Part shown: positions 8,798 to 17,500 of the stretch, piece after piece
Position numbering within the stretch: position 1 is the first letter of the stretch
Layout of the letters: every line of letters starts with the position of its first letter
DNA from: an uncultured Faecalicoccus sp.
Lineage (GTDB): Bacteria > Bacillota_I > Bacilli_A > Erysipelotrichales > Erysipelotrichaceae
DNA: 52,528 nucleotides
Direction of reading: 5' to 3'
Assembly (NCBI GenBank): GCA_902497095.1
Contig: CABVDD010000012.1
Span: 1 to 52,528 of the forward strand
Notes under the pieces: model-generated
What the model saw: the letters and a program-made list of their open reading frames with translations, nothing else
Database searches by the model: none
What the model was told of the DNA's origin: nothing
Program-made: the position numbers and the translations under genes

Positions 8798-10057
8798 TTA
8801 AACCTCCCTTGGATCTGTGATATATCCTGTCAATGCACTAGCAGCTGCCGTATATGGACTAGCCAGATACACTTCACTTGTCGTATCTCCCATACGTCCG
8901 ACAAAATTTCTATTTGTGGTAGATACACATCTTTCATGATCCGCTAAAATTCCCATATATCCACCTAAACATGGCCCACATGTAGGTGTAGACACGATAC
9001 AACCAGCATCGATAAAACTCTCTGTGTATCCACGTCGCAAACATTCTTTATATATATCCATCGTAGCTGGAATAATGATGACACGAACATCTTGCGCTAC
9101 ATGTTTTCCATGAAGGATCTGATAAGCTGCTTGCATATCTTCTAAACGACCATTGGTACAAGAACCAATCACAACCTGATCAATTCGAATATCTTTTCCT
9201 TCTTTTGCCAAATGTGTATTTTCTGGTAAATGTGGATAAGAAACTGTCGGCTCCAATGTTGAAAGATCTATTTCAATTGTTTGTACATATGAAGCATCTA
9301 AATCAGCTTCATAGATTTTCCATGGTCTTTGACTACGATTTTCCATATATTTTATCGTGATGTCATCGACTGGAAAGATACCATTTTTTGCACCCGCTTC
9401 AATCGCCATATTACAAATACACAAACGATCATCCATGCTTAAAGAAGAAATGCCTTCACCACAGAATTCCAAAGAACGATATAAGGCACCATCAACACCA
9501 ATTTTTCCGATCAAATGTAAAATCACATCTTTGCCGGAAACAAAAGGAGATAGTTTTCCTTTTAACACCACTTGAATAGCCTCAGGTACTTTAAACCATG
9601 CCTTTCCCGTAGCCATGCCAGCTGCCATATCGGTGGAACCAACACCAGTACTAAAAGCACCTAAAGCTCCATAAGTACACGTATGTGAATCAGCTCCGAT
9701 AATACAATCACCCGCTGTCACAATTCCCTGTTCTGGAAGCAAAGCATGTTCAATTCCCATTTTCCCTACATCGAAAAAGTTTTTAATCGAATGCTTATGG
9801 CAAAAATCACGACAAGTCTTTGATTGCTTGGCTGCCTTGATATCTTTGTTTGGAACAAAATGATCTAAAACCACATTAATTTTTTCTGCATCATAGACAG
9901 TATCAAAACCAGCCTTTTCAAACTCCTGTATTGCGACAGGCGTTGTAATGTCATTTCCTAAGACACCATCCAAATTTGCCATGATCAACTGGCCTGCTTG
10001 TACTTCTTTTAATCCGGCATGCGCTGCCAAGATTTTTTGTGTCATCGTCATTGCCAT
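8798..10057 (-). CDS. leuC: 3-isopropylmalate dehydratase large subunit
   Basis: Aconitase-fold subunit that holds the [4Fe-4S] cluster. The 419-residue product has the three cluster cysteines in VIGSCTNGRLEDM and TPTCGPCLGGYMG, and the early aconitase motifs GADSHTCTYGALGAFSTGVGS. Together with LeuD it dehydrates and rehydrates isopropylmalate. It starts two bases after the leuA stop, consistent with tight operon translation. Its size matches the shorter LeuC form found with a separate short LeuD, rather than the ~470-residue enterobacterial form. Confidence 0.97.
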   Translation of the reverse strand: MAMTMTQKILAAHAGLKEVQAGQLIMANLDGVLGNDITTPVAIQEFEKAGFDTVYDAEKINVVLDHFVPNKDIKAAKQSKTCRDFCHKHSIKNFFDVGKMGIEHALLPEQGIVTAGDCIIGADSHTCTYGALGAFSTGVGSTDMAAGMATGKAWFKVPEAIQVVLKGKLSPFVSGKDVILHLIGKIGVDGALYRSLEFCGEGISSLSMDDRLCICNMAIEAGAKNGIFPVDDITIKYMENRSQRPWKIYEADLDASYVQTIEIDLSTLEPTVSYPHLPENTHLAKEGKDIRIDQVVIGSCTNGRLEDMQAAYQILHGKHVAQDVRVIIIPATMDIYKECLRRGYTESFIDAGCIVSTPTCGPCLGGYMGILADHERCVSTTNRNFVGRMGDTTSEVYLASPYTAAASALTGYITDPREV

Positions 10058-10059
10058 AA

Positions 10060-11733
10060 TTAGTCCTCCTGCGGCTTATTATTAATTGCCGAAACTAATG
10101 CTTTAATTCCCGATCGAATAATATCCGTATCAAGTCCAGCGCCCCAACTCGTTGCACCGTTTTTCCATTTCAAGCCAATATAACTTACAGCTTGCGAACC
10201 ACTTCCCATATCTTCCAAAGAATGCTCTGTGTATGTTTCCAATGCATAGCTATATCCCATCTCCAGCTTGATGGCATTGCTGACTGCATCCAATCTACCA
10301 TTACCTTTGGCACTACATTCATGTACCTGTCCGTCTTTTTCGATACTTAACATAGCTGTAATGTTATTACCCTTTTGTTGAATATAATGCGCTTCCACTA
10401 TATGCAAAGGAGAAATCTTATTACAATACGTTTCGTTAAAGACTTGATAAATTTCTTCAGGCTTTAATTCTTTATGATTTTTATCACTGATATCTTTTAT
10501 CGCATATCCAAAATCTTCACGCATCTTAGGCGGTAAATGGAAGCCGTGACTTTCCTCTAAAATATAACCGATTCCACCTTTTCCACTTTGCGAATTAACG
10601 CGTATTACATCCGCATCATAAGTACGTCCTACATCCGTTGGATCAATTGGCAAATACGGACAATTCCACTGATGTTGGTGATGTTCTTTTCGATAATGCA
10701 TACCTTTGGCAATGGCATCCTGATGCGATCCAGAAAAAGCTGCAAATACTAAGCTTCCTGCATACGGTTGACGATCATTGACCTTCATTCGTGTCACTCT
10801 CTCATAGACCTCACAAATATGCGGCATATTAGAAAAATCCAATTTTGGATCTACTCCATGCGAATACATATTCATTGCTAATGTGATGGCATCTACATTC
10901 CCTGTGCGTTCACCATTACCAAACAAACAACATTCAACTCGTTGTGCACCGGCCAATAGTGCAAGTTCAGTATCCGCTACACCGGTTCCTCTATCATTAT
11001 GAGGATGTGTCGATAAGATAACCGCATCTCGATATTTTAAACGATCCGAGCAATATTCTATCTGATTAGCATATACATGCGGCAAGCTCATTTCCACCGT
11101 TACTGGCAAATTGATGATCATAGGACGATCTACGGTTGGCTGCATCACATCCAAAACCGCATTACAAACTTCCAAAGCGTAATCTGGCTCTGTTCCTGTA
11201 AAGGATTCTGGTGAATATTCAAACAAAAAATTACCTTCATATTCTTCAGATAATTTTTTTACAAGCTTAGCACCCTCTACAGCGATCTTCTTGATTTCTT
11301 CTTTTGACTTTTGAAACACCTGTTCTCTTTGAGCAACACTGGTTGAATTATAAAAGTGAATTACAGCACGCGGTGCACCTTTAACAGCTTCAAATGTCTT
11401 ACGAATGATATGATCACGACACTGTGTCAAAACCTGAACGGTCACATCCTCAGGAATCATATCTCGTTCAATGATCGTTCTTAAAAATTCATATTCTGTC
11501 TGACTGGCCGCCGGAAAACCAACTTCAATTTCCTTAAAACCAATCTCCAAGAGCATCTTGTAAAATTCAAGCTTTTCTTCCAAAGACATCGGTACGATCA
11601 ACGCTTGATTTCCATCTCTTAGATCCACTGAACACCAAGCCGGCGCCTTTTCAATGTGATCTTTTTTGACCCAGCGATATTCATTTTCCTTTGGCGGATA
11701 ATAACCTGGGGCATACTTACTTGCATCCATCAT
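10060..11733 (-). CDS. leuA: 2-isopropylmalate synthase, type 2 (long form)
   Basis: Condenses acetyl-CoA with 2-ketoisovalerate, the committed and leucine-inhibited step. The 557-residue protein has WCSVDLRDGNQAL at the active site, the form typical of the actinobacterial/fungal-type LeuA rather than the DGEQ form of Bacillus LeuA. The metal-binding STHPHNDRGTG follows, and a C-terminal regulatory domain (about 430-557) ends with GSGSQAVSYIGLKW. ATG 11733 has AAAGGAGA eight bases upstream; a second ATG follows directly. First gene after the leucine T-box, so attenuated when charged tRNA-Leu is plentiful. Confidence 0.96.
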   Translation of the reverse strand: MMDASKYAPGYYPPKENEYRWVKKDHIEKAPAWCSVDLRDGNQALIVPMSLEEKLEFYKMLLEIGFKEIEVGFPAASQTEYEFLRTIIERDMIPEDVTVQVLTQCRDHIIRKTFEAVKGAPRAVIHFYNSTSVAQREQVFQKSKEEIKKIAVEGAKLVKKLSEEYEGNFLFEYSPESFTGTEPDYALEVCNAVLDVMQPTVDRPMIINLPVTVEMSLPHVYANQIEYCSDRLKYRDAVILSTHPHNDRGTGVADTELALLAGAQRVECCLFGNGERTGNVDAITLAMNMYSHGVDPKLDFSNMPHICEVYERVTRMKVNDRQPYAGSLVFAAFSGSHQDAIAKGMHYRKEHHQHQWNCPYLPIDPTDVGRTYDADVIRVNSQSGKGGIGYILEESHGFHLPPKMREDFGYAIKDISDKNHKELKPEEIYQVFNETYCNKISPLHIVEAHYIQQKGNNITAMLSIEKDGQVHECSAKGNGRLDAVSNAIKLEMGYSYALETYTEHSLEDMGSGSQAVSYIGLKWKNGATSWGAGLDTDIIRSGIKALVSAINNKPQED

Positions 11734-11756
11734 GTTTCCAATCTCCTTTAACTCAT

Positions 11757-12045
11757 ATAAAAAGCCCTCCCCCTCAAGGACTTCTACCTTGAGAGACGAG
11801 GACTATAACAACATAGTTTCCCGCGGTACCACTCTCATTGTCACAAAAAAGTAACCACTCATTACAATCAGCCTAAGCGAATTGTTTTCTCCTGATAACG
11901 GTGAGTTTCCGTCTTTACTTACTTATTTCAGTAAAGCTGCTCAAGGGTGAGTGTATCAAAAAGATCTTTGCGATTTTCCACCAACCAATCACTCTCTATA
12001 AAACATCATTTTCTGACAGCTCCCTATCATCGCTTTTGAACTTAG
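11757..12045 (-). promoter_or_regulatory. Leucine T-box riboswitch controlling leuACDB
   Basis: The T-box core AGTGGTACCGCGGG is visible on the minus strand at about 11819-11832. It is followed by a terminator stem (CTCAAGG with CCTTGAG, about 11767-11797) and a T-run. Upstream is a Stem I region with GATAGGGA-type elements, and the specifier codon CTC (Leu) at 11949-11951 followed by ACCCTTGAG. Uncharged tRNA-Leu should pair with the specifier and the T-box bulge and favour the antiterminator. Specifier identity, tRNA and downstream leucine genes agree. Confidence 0.95.
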
Positions 12046-12049
12046 TTGA

Positions 12050-12078
12050 AGTATAACAAGAGTTACAAAATATTTCAA
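12050..12078 (-). promoter_or_regulatory. Promoter of the leu operon
   Basis: On the minus strand, TTGAAA (12073-12078), a 17-base spacer and TATACT (12050-12055) place the start of transcription just before T-box Stem I. Confidence 0.8.
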
Positions 12079-12121
12079 TACAAAAATGTAAGTTTTTACA
12101 TAAAGAAATGTAAATTTTCAA

Positions 12122-12311
12122 TCAATCATTTTTAAAAGGCAGTTCCTTTAAATTTAATATATAAATGACTCCCACCACTATGATCATAGTTATAATAAGG
12201 GCAACATAATTATTGAGTGCGCCTTTATGATAAAAAAAACGAATCAAAAAGATGAATGCAACACCTACAAAAAAATGATAGAACTTTTAGAGTATTAAGA
12301 GATTTTTTCAT
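12122..12311 (-). pseudogene. Small two-helix membrane protein gene, frameshifted in a T7 tract
   Basis: From ATG 12311 the frame opens MKKSLNTLKVLSFF, then a run of seven T (just inside the gene) throws it out of frame. One T fewer gives an uninterrupted 62-residue protein continuing VGVAFIFLIRFFYHKG and ending ELPFKND, with two hydrophobic helices (about 11-26 and 33-51). The downstream part is so protein-like that it is unlikely to be chance. It is either a recently broken gene, a slippery tract that varies in phase, or a sequencing error. Family not recognised; no good ribosome binding site is visible. Confidence 0.55.
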
Positions 12312-12403
12312 AATAGGACAATTCTATGTACTCAATAACCTCTATTACAATGTCCAGAATGTCTTTATTCGAATATCTACCACTTGATGAAGCTTTATTG
12401 ATT
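12299..12403 (-). pseudogene. Short coding remnant overlapping the small membrane gene
   Basis: A 34-codon frame without ATG reads KASSSGRYSNKDILDIVIEV and then IEYIELSYYEKIS, and ends at a TAA overlapping the start of the membrane gene. The composition is protein-like, and the 3' overlap is what one expects of the end of a preceding operon gene. No start codon or further upstream coding sequence is visible, so it looks like a truncated remnant. I see no gene in 12404-12562. Confidence 0.35.
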
Positions 12404-12532
12404 TAGAAAATACATTATTAATAAATATCAGTCTATCTTAAAGCATTTGATTTTCTTTGTCTTTATATTCCCATATAGATATGATTTAACTGTTTTACTA
12501 TTAACCCATCAAAGTATTAAAAATAGATAAAA

Positions 12533-12557
12533 AAAGGATGGTTTCCCATCCTTCATT
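12533..12557 (-). terminator. Terminator after groEL
   Basis: AGGATGG and CCATCCT form a stem around the loop TTTCC (12536-12553). It is preceded on the plus strand by seven A, i.e. a T-run after the stem in the direction of groEL. It lies directly after the groEL stop. Confidence 0.85.
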
Positions 12558-12562
12558 ACCTA

Positions 12563-14176
12563 TTAATACATTCCCTGAGGCATTGGCATTTCTTTTTCCG
12601 GTTCTGGAATCTTGGCAACACCAGCTTCAGTTGTGATAAACAATGCAGAAATGCTAGCTGCATTTAACAATGCATTACGTGTTACCTTACATGGATCAAT
12701 GATACCAGCTTCAATCATATCAACCCATTGACCATTCTTGGCATCAAATCCTTGATTTTCAGAAGCCTTCAATTGTTCAGATACAATATCTTCGGCATTA
12801 TATCCTGCATTATCAGCAATCTGTGCAATTGGAGCTAACAATGCATCAAATACGATCTTGATTCCTTTTTGAACATCAACTACATCGCTCTTTACTTTAT
12901 CCTTTAAAGCGGAATAAGCTGAAACTAAGGCAGCTCCACCACCAACAACGATACCTTCTTCAACAGCAGCACGAGTTGAGTTCAAAGCATCCTCAATACG
13001 CAATTTCTTTTCTTTTAATTCACTTTCTGTCATGGCGCCAACTTTAATTACAGCAACACCATTTGATAATTTTCCTAAACGTTCTTGTAAACGTTTCTTA
13101 TCATAGTCGCTCTTTGTATTTTCAATCTGTGCTTCAATTTCATGAACACGAGCTCCAACAGCTTCCTTATCTCCAGCACCACCGATCATTGTTGTATTAT
13201 CTTTAGTAACAACCAATTTCTTTACTGTACCTAAATCAGAAAGTTGCAATTCTTTTAATTCCATCTGTAAATCTTTAGAGTAGAATGTAGCTCCTGTTAA
13301 TGTTGCGATATCTTGTAACATTTCTTTTTGATTATCACCAAAACCAGGTGCTTTTGTAGCTACTACATTAAATGTTCCACGCAATTTATTCAATGCCAAT
13401 GTAGAAGTTACTTCATTTTCATAATCATCTGCAATGATCAACAAAGCACGATTACTTTGAACGATTTGTTCTAATACTGGTAAAATCTCCTGAATATTTG
13501 TAATTTTCTGATCCGTAACCATTACATAAGGATTTTCCATTGTACATTCCATTTTCTCACGATCAGAAACCATGTATGGAGATACATACCCCTTATCATA
13601 TTGCATACCTTCACTGATTTCTAACTCATCTTCAAAACCATTAGAATCATCTGTAGAAATTACACCATCACGTCCTACTTTATCCATTGCATTAGCAATC
13701 AATTTACCAATTTCTTCACTACCAGAAGAAATTGCTGCAACGTTTTGGATATCATGTGTACTTTCTACTTTTTTAGCATGTTCTAAAATATAAGATGCGA
13801 TTTCTTTAGCTGCTTTTTCAATTCCTTCACGCATCAATACTGGATTTGCACCACGATCAACCAACTTCAAACCATTTTCAATCATGCTTTGCGCCAAAAT
13901 AGTGGCAGTCGTTGTACCATCACCAGCTGTATCATTTGTCTTATTAGCAACTTCGTAGACTAATTTAGCCCCCATGTTTTCGAATTTATCTTCAAGTTCG
14001 ATTTCTTTGGCAATACTTACACCATCATTTGTAATTAATGGTGAACCATATTCTTTTTCCAGTACAACATTACGACCCTTTGGACCTAAAGTTACACGAA
14101 CTGCATTTGCTAGAGTATTAACCCCTTTTAACATTGCCTCACGGGCATCTTTTGAAAAACGTACTTCCTTAGCCAT
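12563..14176 (-). CDS. groL: 60 kDa chaperonin GroEL
   Basis: ATP-driven double-ring chaperonin subunit that folds cytosolic proteins with GroES. The 537-residue product is full length, with TLGPKGRNVVLEKEYGSP, the ATPase segment AGDGTTTATILAQ and EEGIVVGGGAAL. The C terminus ends MPQGMY instead of the usual repeated GGM tail. It is 11 bases downstream of groES and shares its CIRCE-controlled promoter, so it should be induced on heat stress when HrcA is titrated. Confidence 0.98.
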   Translation of the reverse strand: MAKEVRFSKDAREAMLKGVNTLANAVRVTLGPKGRNVVLEKEYGSPLITNDGVSIAKEIELEDKFENMGAKLVYEVANKTNDTAGDGTTTATILAQSMIENGLKLVDRGANPVLMREGIEKAAKEIASYILEHAKKVESTHDIQNVAAISSGSEEIGKLIANAMDKVGRDGVISTDDSNGFEDELEISEGMQYDKGYVSPYMVSDREKMECTMENPYVMVTDQKITNIQEILPVLEQIVQSNRALLIIADDYENEVTSTLALNKLRGTFNVVATKAPGFGDNQKEMLQDIATLTGATFYSKDLQMELKELQLSDLGTVKKLVVTKDNTTMIGGAGDKEAVGARVHEIEAQIENTKSDYDKKRLQERLGKLSNGVAVIKVGAMTESELKEKKLRIEDALNSTRAAVEEGIVVGGGAALVSAYSALKDKVKSDVVDVQKGIKIVFDALLAPIAQIADNAGYNAEDIVSEQLKASENQGFDAKNGQWVDMIEAGIIDPCKVTRNALLNAASISALFITTEAGVAKIPEPEKEMPMPQGMY

Positions 14177-14187
14177 GTCTTTTCCTC

Positions 14188-14448
14188 CTATCCTTCACAA
14201 GCGATGATATCTTCATCTTTAATAACGATAAATTCTTCATCATCAACTTTCATATTTGTTCCAGCATATTCACGATATAATACGCGATCGCCTACTTTGT
14301 ACTCTGGTTTTTCTACACCTGTACCAATGGCTTTTACAACTGCCAATTTTGATTTTTCTTTACCACTTGTCAAAATAATTCCTGAACTAGTTGTTTTTTC
14401 TACTTTTTCTTTTTCTAATAATACATAGTCATGTAAAGGTTTCAACAT
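14188..14448 (-). CDS. groS: 10 kDa co-chaperonin GroES
   Basis: Lid of the GroEL chamber. From ATG 14448 the product is 86 residues, MLKPLHDYVLLEKEK to KDEDIIACEG, with the mobile loop around KTTSSGIILTSGKEKS. The frame is open to 14502, but the 14448 start is fixed by AAGGAGG seven bases upstream and by family alignment; the extension lies over the promoter-proximal CIRCE. Slightly short (86 versus about 94 residues), which is usual in Bacillota. Confidence 0.97.
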   Translation of the reverse strand: MLKPLHDYVLLEKEKVEKTTSSGIILTSGKEKSKLAVVKAIGTGVEKPEYKVGDRVLYREYAGTNMKVDDEEFIVIKDEDIIACEG

Positions 14449-14462
14449 GCTTAATTCCTCCT

Positions 14463-14489
14463 TTAGCACTCCCTTTATCCATGTGCTAA
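14463..14489 (-). promoter_or_regulatory. CIRCE operator 1 (HrcA site) before groES
   Basis: TTAGCACTC, nine bases, ATGTGCTAA matches the CIRCE consensus TTAGCACTC-N9-GAGTGCTAA with two changes in the right arm. It sits between the -10 box and the groES ribosome binding site. Confidence 0.93.
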
Positions 14490-14493
14490 GTAT

Positions 14494-14521
14494 ATTATAC
14501 ACACTTTTAGCACTTGTGCAA
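14494..14521 (-). promoter_or_regulatory. groESL promoter
   Basis: On the minus strand, TTGCAC (14516-14521), a 16-base spacer and TATAAT (14494-14499). It is flanked and partly overlapped by two CIRCE copies. Confidence 0.88.
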
Positions 14522-14533
14522 TAGGTTTGCTAA
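14507..14533 (-). promoter_or_regulatory. CIRCE operator 2, degenerate, over the -35 box
   Basis: TTAGCACTT, nine bases, GTTTGCTAA. The left arm is near perfect and the right arm has three changes. The -35 hexamer lies in its spacer, so HrcA bound here would block RNA polymerase directly. Confidence 0.75.
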
Positions 14534-14551
14534 ATAATTTTAAAAACTTTT

Positions 14552-14592
14552 ACAAAAAGAAAATCAGGCGGAATCATTGATTTCCACCTGAT
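14552..14592 (-). terminator. Terminator after the binding lipoprotein gene
   Basis: ATCAGG and GGAA (14563-14573) pair with TTCC and CCTGAT (14581-14592) across one mismatch. On the minus strand it is followed by TTTTCTTTTTG. Confidence 0.8.
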
Positions 14593-14597
14593 GTATT

Positions 14598-15524
14598 TTA
14601 CTCTTCAACAATCAAACCTTTTGGCAACTCTATGTTAAATACTTTTAAGAAGTTTTCTATATCTTCTTTGGCATCAGCGCCTTTTACATAACGAATGTTT
14701 TGTTGTTTCCAAGTTTTAACCGCAATCTGTGTATTTGGTACACCTAAATTTTCAGCACCAGCATTATCAATGGCGCTTGTTAAAGTATCTTCATCAGCAT
14801 CCGCAATAAAAGTTTCTATACCTTCTAAAACACGACTTACTTTATCTTCTTCACCGGATTTGACAAATAAAGAAGCTTGAGGATATCCAGCATCCTCGCT
14901 TCCAGTCTTTTCTTGCCATAAAGACTGAAGATCTTGTAATACACTTAGCTCCTTACCATTTTCTTTTGCTTTGGCAATCGTAGCTTGTGCAACTGGTTGT
15001 GCTAATAAGGCCACTTGTTGTTGATCAGTTAATAAAGCTTGCTGTGCTTCCGCTGCTGAAGAATACCATGTTACGTTTAAACCTTCTTCTTCAACTTGGT
15101 TAAAGACCAAACCTGGAACTGCATTTTGTCCAAAAGCTGCGATGGAAGCCGTTTTAAGATCTGTACCTTCAGGACCTACCAGATATAAATTCCCCCATGT
15201 CAATACCGCATCCAAGTTATAACTTTTGCTTTCACTATAGACTTTGGCACCTACATTGGTTGGTGCTACGATGATATCATATTCGCCATCTTCCTTGGCA
15301 AGCTCTGATGTCAACAAATCACTTCCATCCACATATTCAATGGATACATCTTCTAAATCTGCAGCACCTTGAATACTCAATGCCGGAGCTCCTGTTGGAC
15401 ATAAGATAGAAACAGGTTCTATCGTTTCTTCTTTTGGTGTTGATGTCGAACAAGCACTCAATCCAAAAGCCATAGCAGCAGCCAATGCCAATGCTGCTCC
15501 TTTTTTTACTTGTTGAATAAACAT
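14598..15524 (-). CDS. Substrate-binding lipoprotein of an ABC importer (orphan)
   Basis: A 308-residue exported lipoprotein. Signal peptide AALALAAAMAFGLSAC ends in a lipobox cysteine near residue 25, followed by a type II periplasmic-binding fold of the NMT1/THI5-SsuA kind (ILCPTGAPALSIQGA at the first strand, YDIIVAPTNVGAKVYSES, VAQATIAKAKENGK). The ligand cannot be told from sequence. The gene starts within the last codons of thrS (19-base overlap), and no permease or ATPase gene is near, so its transporter must be encoded elsewhere. It is co-transcribed with thrS and so should respond to the threonine T-box, an unexpected link. Confidence 0.8.
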   Translation of the reverse strand: MFIQQVKKGAALALAAAMAFGLSACSTSTPKEETIEPVSILCPTGAPALSIQGAADLEDVSIEYVDGSDLLTSELAKEDGEYDIIVAPTNVGAKVYSESKSYNLDAVLTWGNLYLVGPEGTDLKTASIAAFGQNAVPGLVFNQVEEEGLNVTWYSSAAEAQQALLTDQQQVALLAQPVAQATIAKAKENGKELSVLQDLQSLWQEKTGSEDAGYPQASLFVKSGEEDKVSRVLEGIETFIADADEDTLTSAIDNAGAENLGVPNTQIAVKTWKQQNIRYVKGADAKEDIENFLKVFNIELPKGLIVEE

Positions 15525-17254
15525 TTATCATCCACTTCTTTCTTAAATTTTTCTAATGCTTCCTGTAAAGCCATTGTATTTGATTCTTTCGATCCACTCT
15601 TACGAATCGTAACCGTTTCATTTTCTACTTCACCATCACCCACAACGATCTGGTATGGAACTTTTTTCATCTGTGCTTCACGTACACGATATCCTAATTT
15701 TTCATTACGATCATCTAACTGAACACGCATACCTCTTGCCTGTAACTCTTCGACTACCTTCTTTGCATACGCAAGATGTTTTTCCTGATGCACCGGAATC
15801 ACAACAAACTGCTGTGGTGCTAACCATAATGGGAAATGACCTCCAAAATGCTCGATCAAGATACCGATAAAACGTTCAATGGATCCATATACAACACGAT
15901 GTAACATAATTGGAGTTTGTTTTTTACCTTCTGAATCGACATAAGTTGCACCAAAACGTTCTGGTAAATTCATATCAAGTTGTACCGTACCACATTGCCA
16001 AACTCGACCTAAGCTATCTTTGATGTGAATATCTAATTTTGGTCCATAGAAAGCACCATCTCCTGGATTGACCTTGAAATCTTTACCAGCATATTTACAA
16101 GCATTGGCAAGAGCTTTTTCAGACTGATCCCAGATTTCAATACTTCCGATATATCCTTCTTCAGGACGTGTAGATAATTCAATATCATAAGAAAGTCCAA
16201 ATACACCATACATACGATCGATCAACATCAATACATTTTTTACTTCTTCTTCAATTTGATCTGGCATAACGAAGATATGCGCATCATCTTGTGTAAATGT
16301 ACGTACACGGAACAAACCATTCAAAGCCCCACTGGCTTCATGACGATGTACCTGTCCTAATTCTCCCATACGCAATGGTAAATCTTTATAAGAGTGCAAA
16401 TCATTATTATAAACCAACAAAGCACCTGGGCAGTTCATTGGTTTGATCGCAAATTCACGATCATCAACCATTGTCGTATACATGTTGTCTTTATAATGAT
16501 CCCAATGTCCAGAAGTTTCCCATAACTCGCGAGACATGATGATTGGAGTTTTAATAAATTTGTAATTTTCTTTGGCATGTTCTTCATACCAGAACTGTTC
16601 CAATACATTACGTAAGATCATACCATTTGGTAAAAAGATAGGCATACCCGGTGCATATTCAGAAACCATGAATAAGCCCATTTCTTTTCCTAGTTTTTTG
16701 TGATCGCGTTTCTTAGCTTCTTCCAATGCTTCTAAATGTGCCTCTAATTCCTCTTTAGTAGGAAAACAAATACCATAAACACGCTGTAGTTGTTTGTTTT
16801 TGGCATCTCCTTTCCAATAAGCTCCAGAATGCTTCAGCAACTTAAAGTTTTTACATTCTTTTACACTTTCTACATGAGGTCCTCGACAAAGATCGGTAAA
16901 CTCTCCTTGTGAGTAAACCGTGATCGTTCCATCTTCAAGATCTGCGATCAAATCTTCTTTATAAGGATCATCTTTAAACATTTCCTGTGCTTCAGCTTTA
17001 GACACTTCTCTTCGCACGATTCGTTTACCATCTTTGGCAATTTTCTTCATTTCTTTGGAAATTTTCTCTAAATCCTCATCATTTAAACTAACATCGCCTA
17101 AATCCATATCATAGTAAAAACCATCTTGAATGACTGGTCCAACCCAGAACTTAGCCTGCGGATATAGACGTTTTACAGCCTGTGCCATCATATGAGCACA
17201 GGAATGGTTTAATTTGGAAAGATATTCATCTTCCAGTACGTTCACTAATTCCAT
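15506..17254 (-). CDS. thrS: Threonine-tRNA ligase lacking the N-terminal TGS domain
   Basis: Charges tRNA-Thr in two steps and edits Ser-tRNA-Thr. The protein begins directly with the editing domain (HSCAHMMAQAV near residue 20 and the second motif DLCRGPHV), so the ~60-residue TGS domain is absent and length is 582 rather than about 640. The catalytic core has the zinc ligands in MNCPGALLVYNN and GQVHRHEASGAL plus the C-terminal His, and a normal anticodon domain with VIPVHQEKHLAYA. ATG 17254 is preferred over ATG 17260, which lies against the AAGGAGA site. No in-frame TGS coding exists upstream, because the T-box terminator is there. Confidence 0.96.
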   Translation of the reverse strand: MELVNVLEDEYLSKLNHSCAHMMAQAVKRLYPQAKFWVGPVIQDGFYYDMDLGDVSLNDEDLEKISKEMKKIAKDGKRIVRREVSKAEAQEMFKDDPYKEDLIADLEDGTITVYSQGEFTDLCRGPHVESVKECKNFKLLKHSGAYWKGDAKNKQLQRVYGICFPTKEELEAHLEALEEAKKRDHKKLGKEMGLFMVSEYAPGMPIFLPNGMILRNVLEQFWYEEHAKENYKFIKTPIIMSRELWETSGHWDHYKDNMYTTMVDDREFAIKPMNCPGALLVYNNDLHSYKDLPLRMGELGQVHRHEASGALNGLFRVRTFTQDDAHIFVMPDQIEEEVKNVLMLIDRMYGVFGLSYDIELSTRPEEGYIGSIEIWDQSEKALANACKYAGKDFKVNPGDGAFYGPKLDIHIKDSLGRVWQCGTVQLDMNLPERFGATYVDSEGKKQTPIMLHRVVYGSIERFIGILIEHFGGHFPLWLAPQQFVVIPVHQEKHLAYAKKVVEELQARGMRVQLDDRNEKLGYRVREAQMKKVPYQIVVGDGEVENETVTIRKSGSKESNTMALQEALEKFKKEVDDKCLFNK

Positions 17255-17275
17255 ATACATTCTCCTTTTCCATAT

Positions 17276-17493
17276 AAAAAGCGACAGTCATCCAAAGGAC
17301 GTCTGTCGCACGCGGTACCACCTTTGTTCACATAGAAATCTATGTGCACTTCATTTTCTTTTAACGCAAGAGTACGGCTCACTTTTTCAAGGGCAATTCA
17401 AAGGGAGTAAACATCAGTTTTGTCAGAAAGTTTTCACCAGCCACTTCCCTCTCTACATCCAAAGATCTGTGCTCATATCCTTATCATCATTGT
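17276..17493 (-). promoter_or_regulatory. Threonine T-box riboswitch controlling thrS
   Basis: The T-box core AAAGGTGGTACCGCG is on the minus strand at about 17310-17324. It is followed by a terminator (GCGACAG at 17301-17307 pairing with CTGTCGC at 17281-17287) and TTTTT. The specifier codon ACT (Thr) is at 17406-17408, followed by CCCTTTGA, aligned as in the leu leader in this window. The leader should sense uncharged tRNA-Thr and allow thrS and the overlapping lipoprotein gene to be read. Confidence 0.95.
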
Positions 17494-17500
17494 TGGCAAA

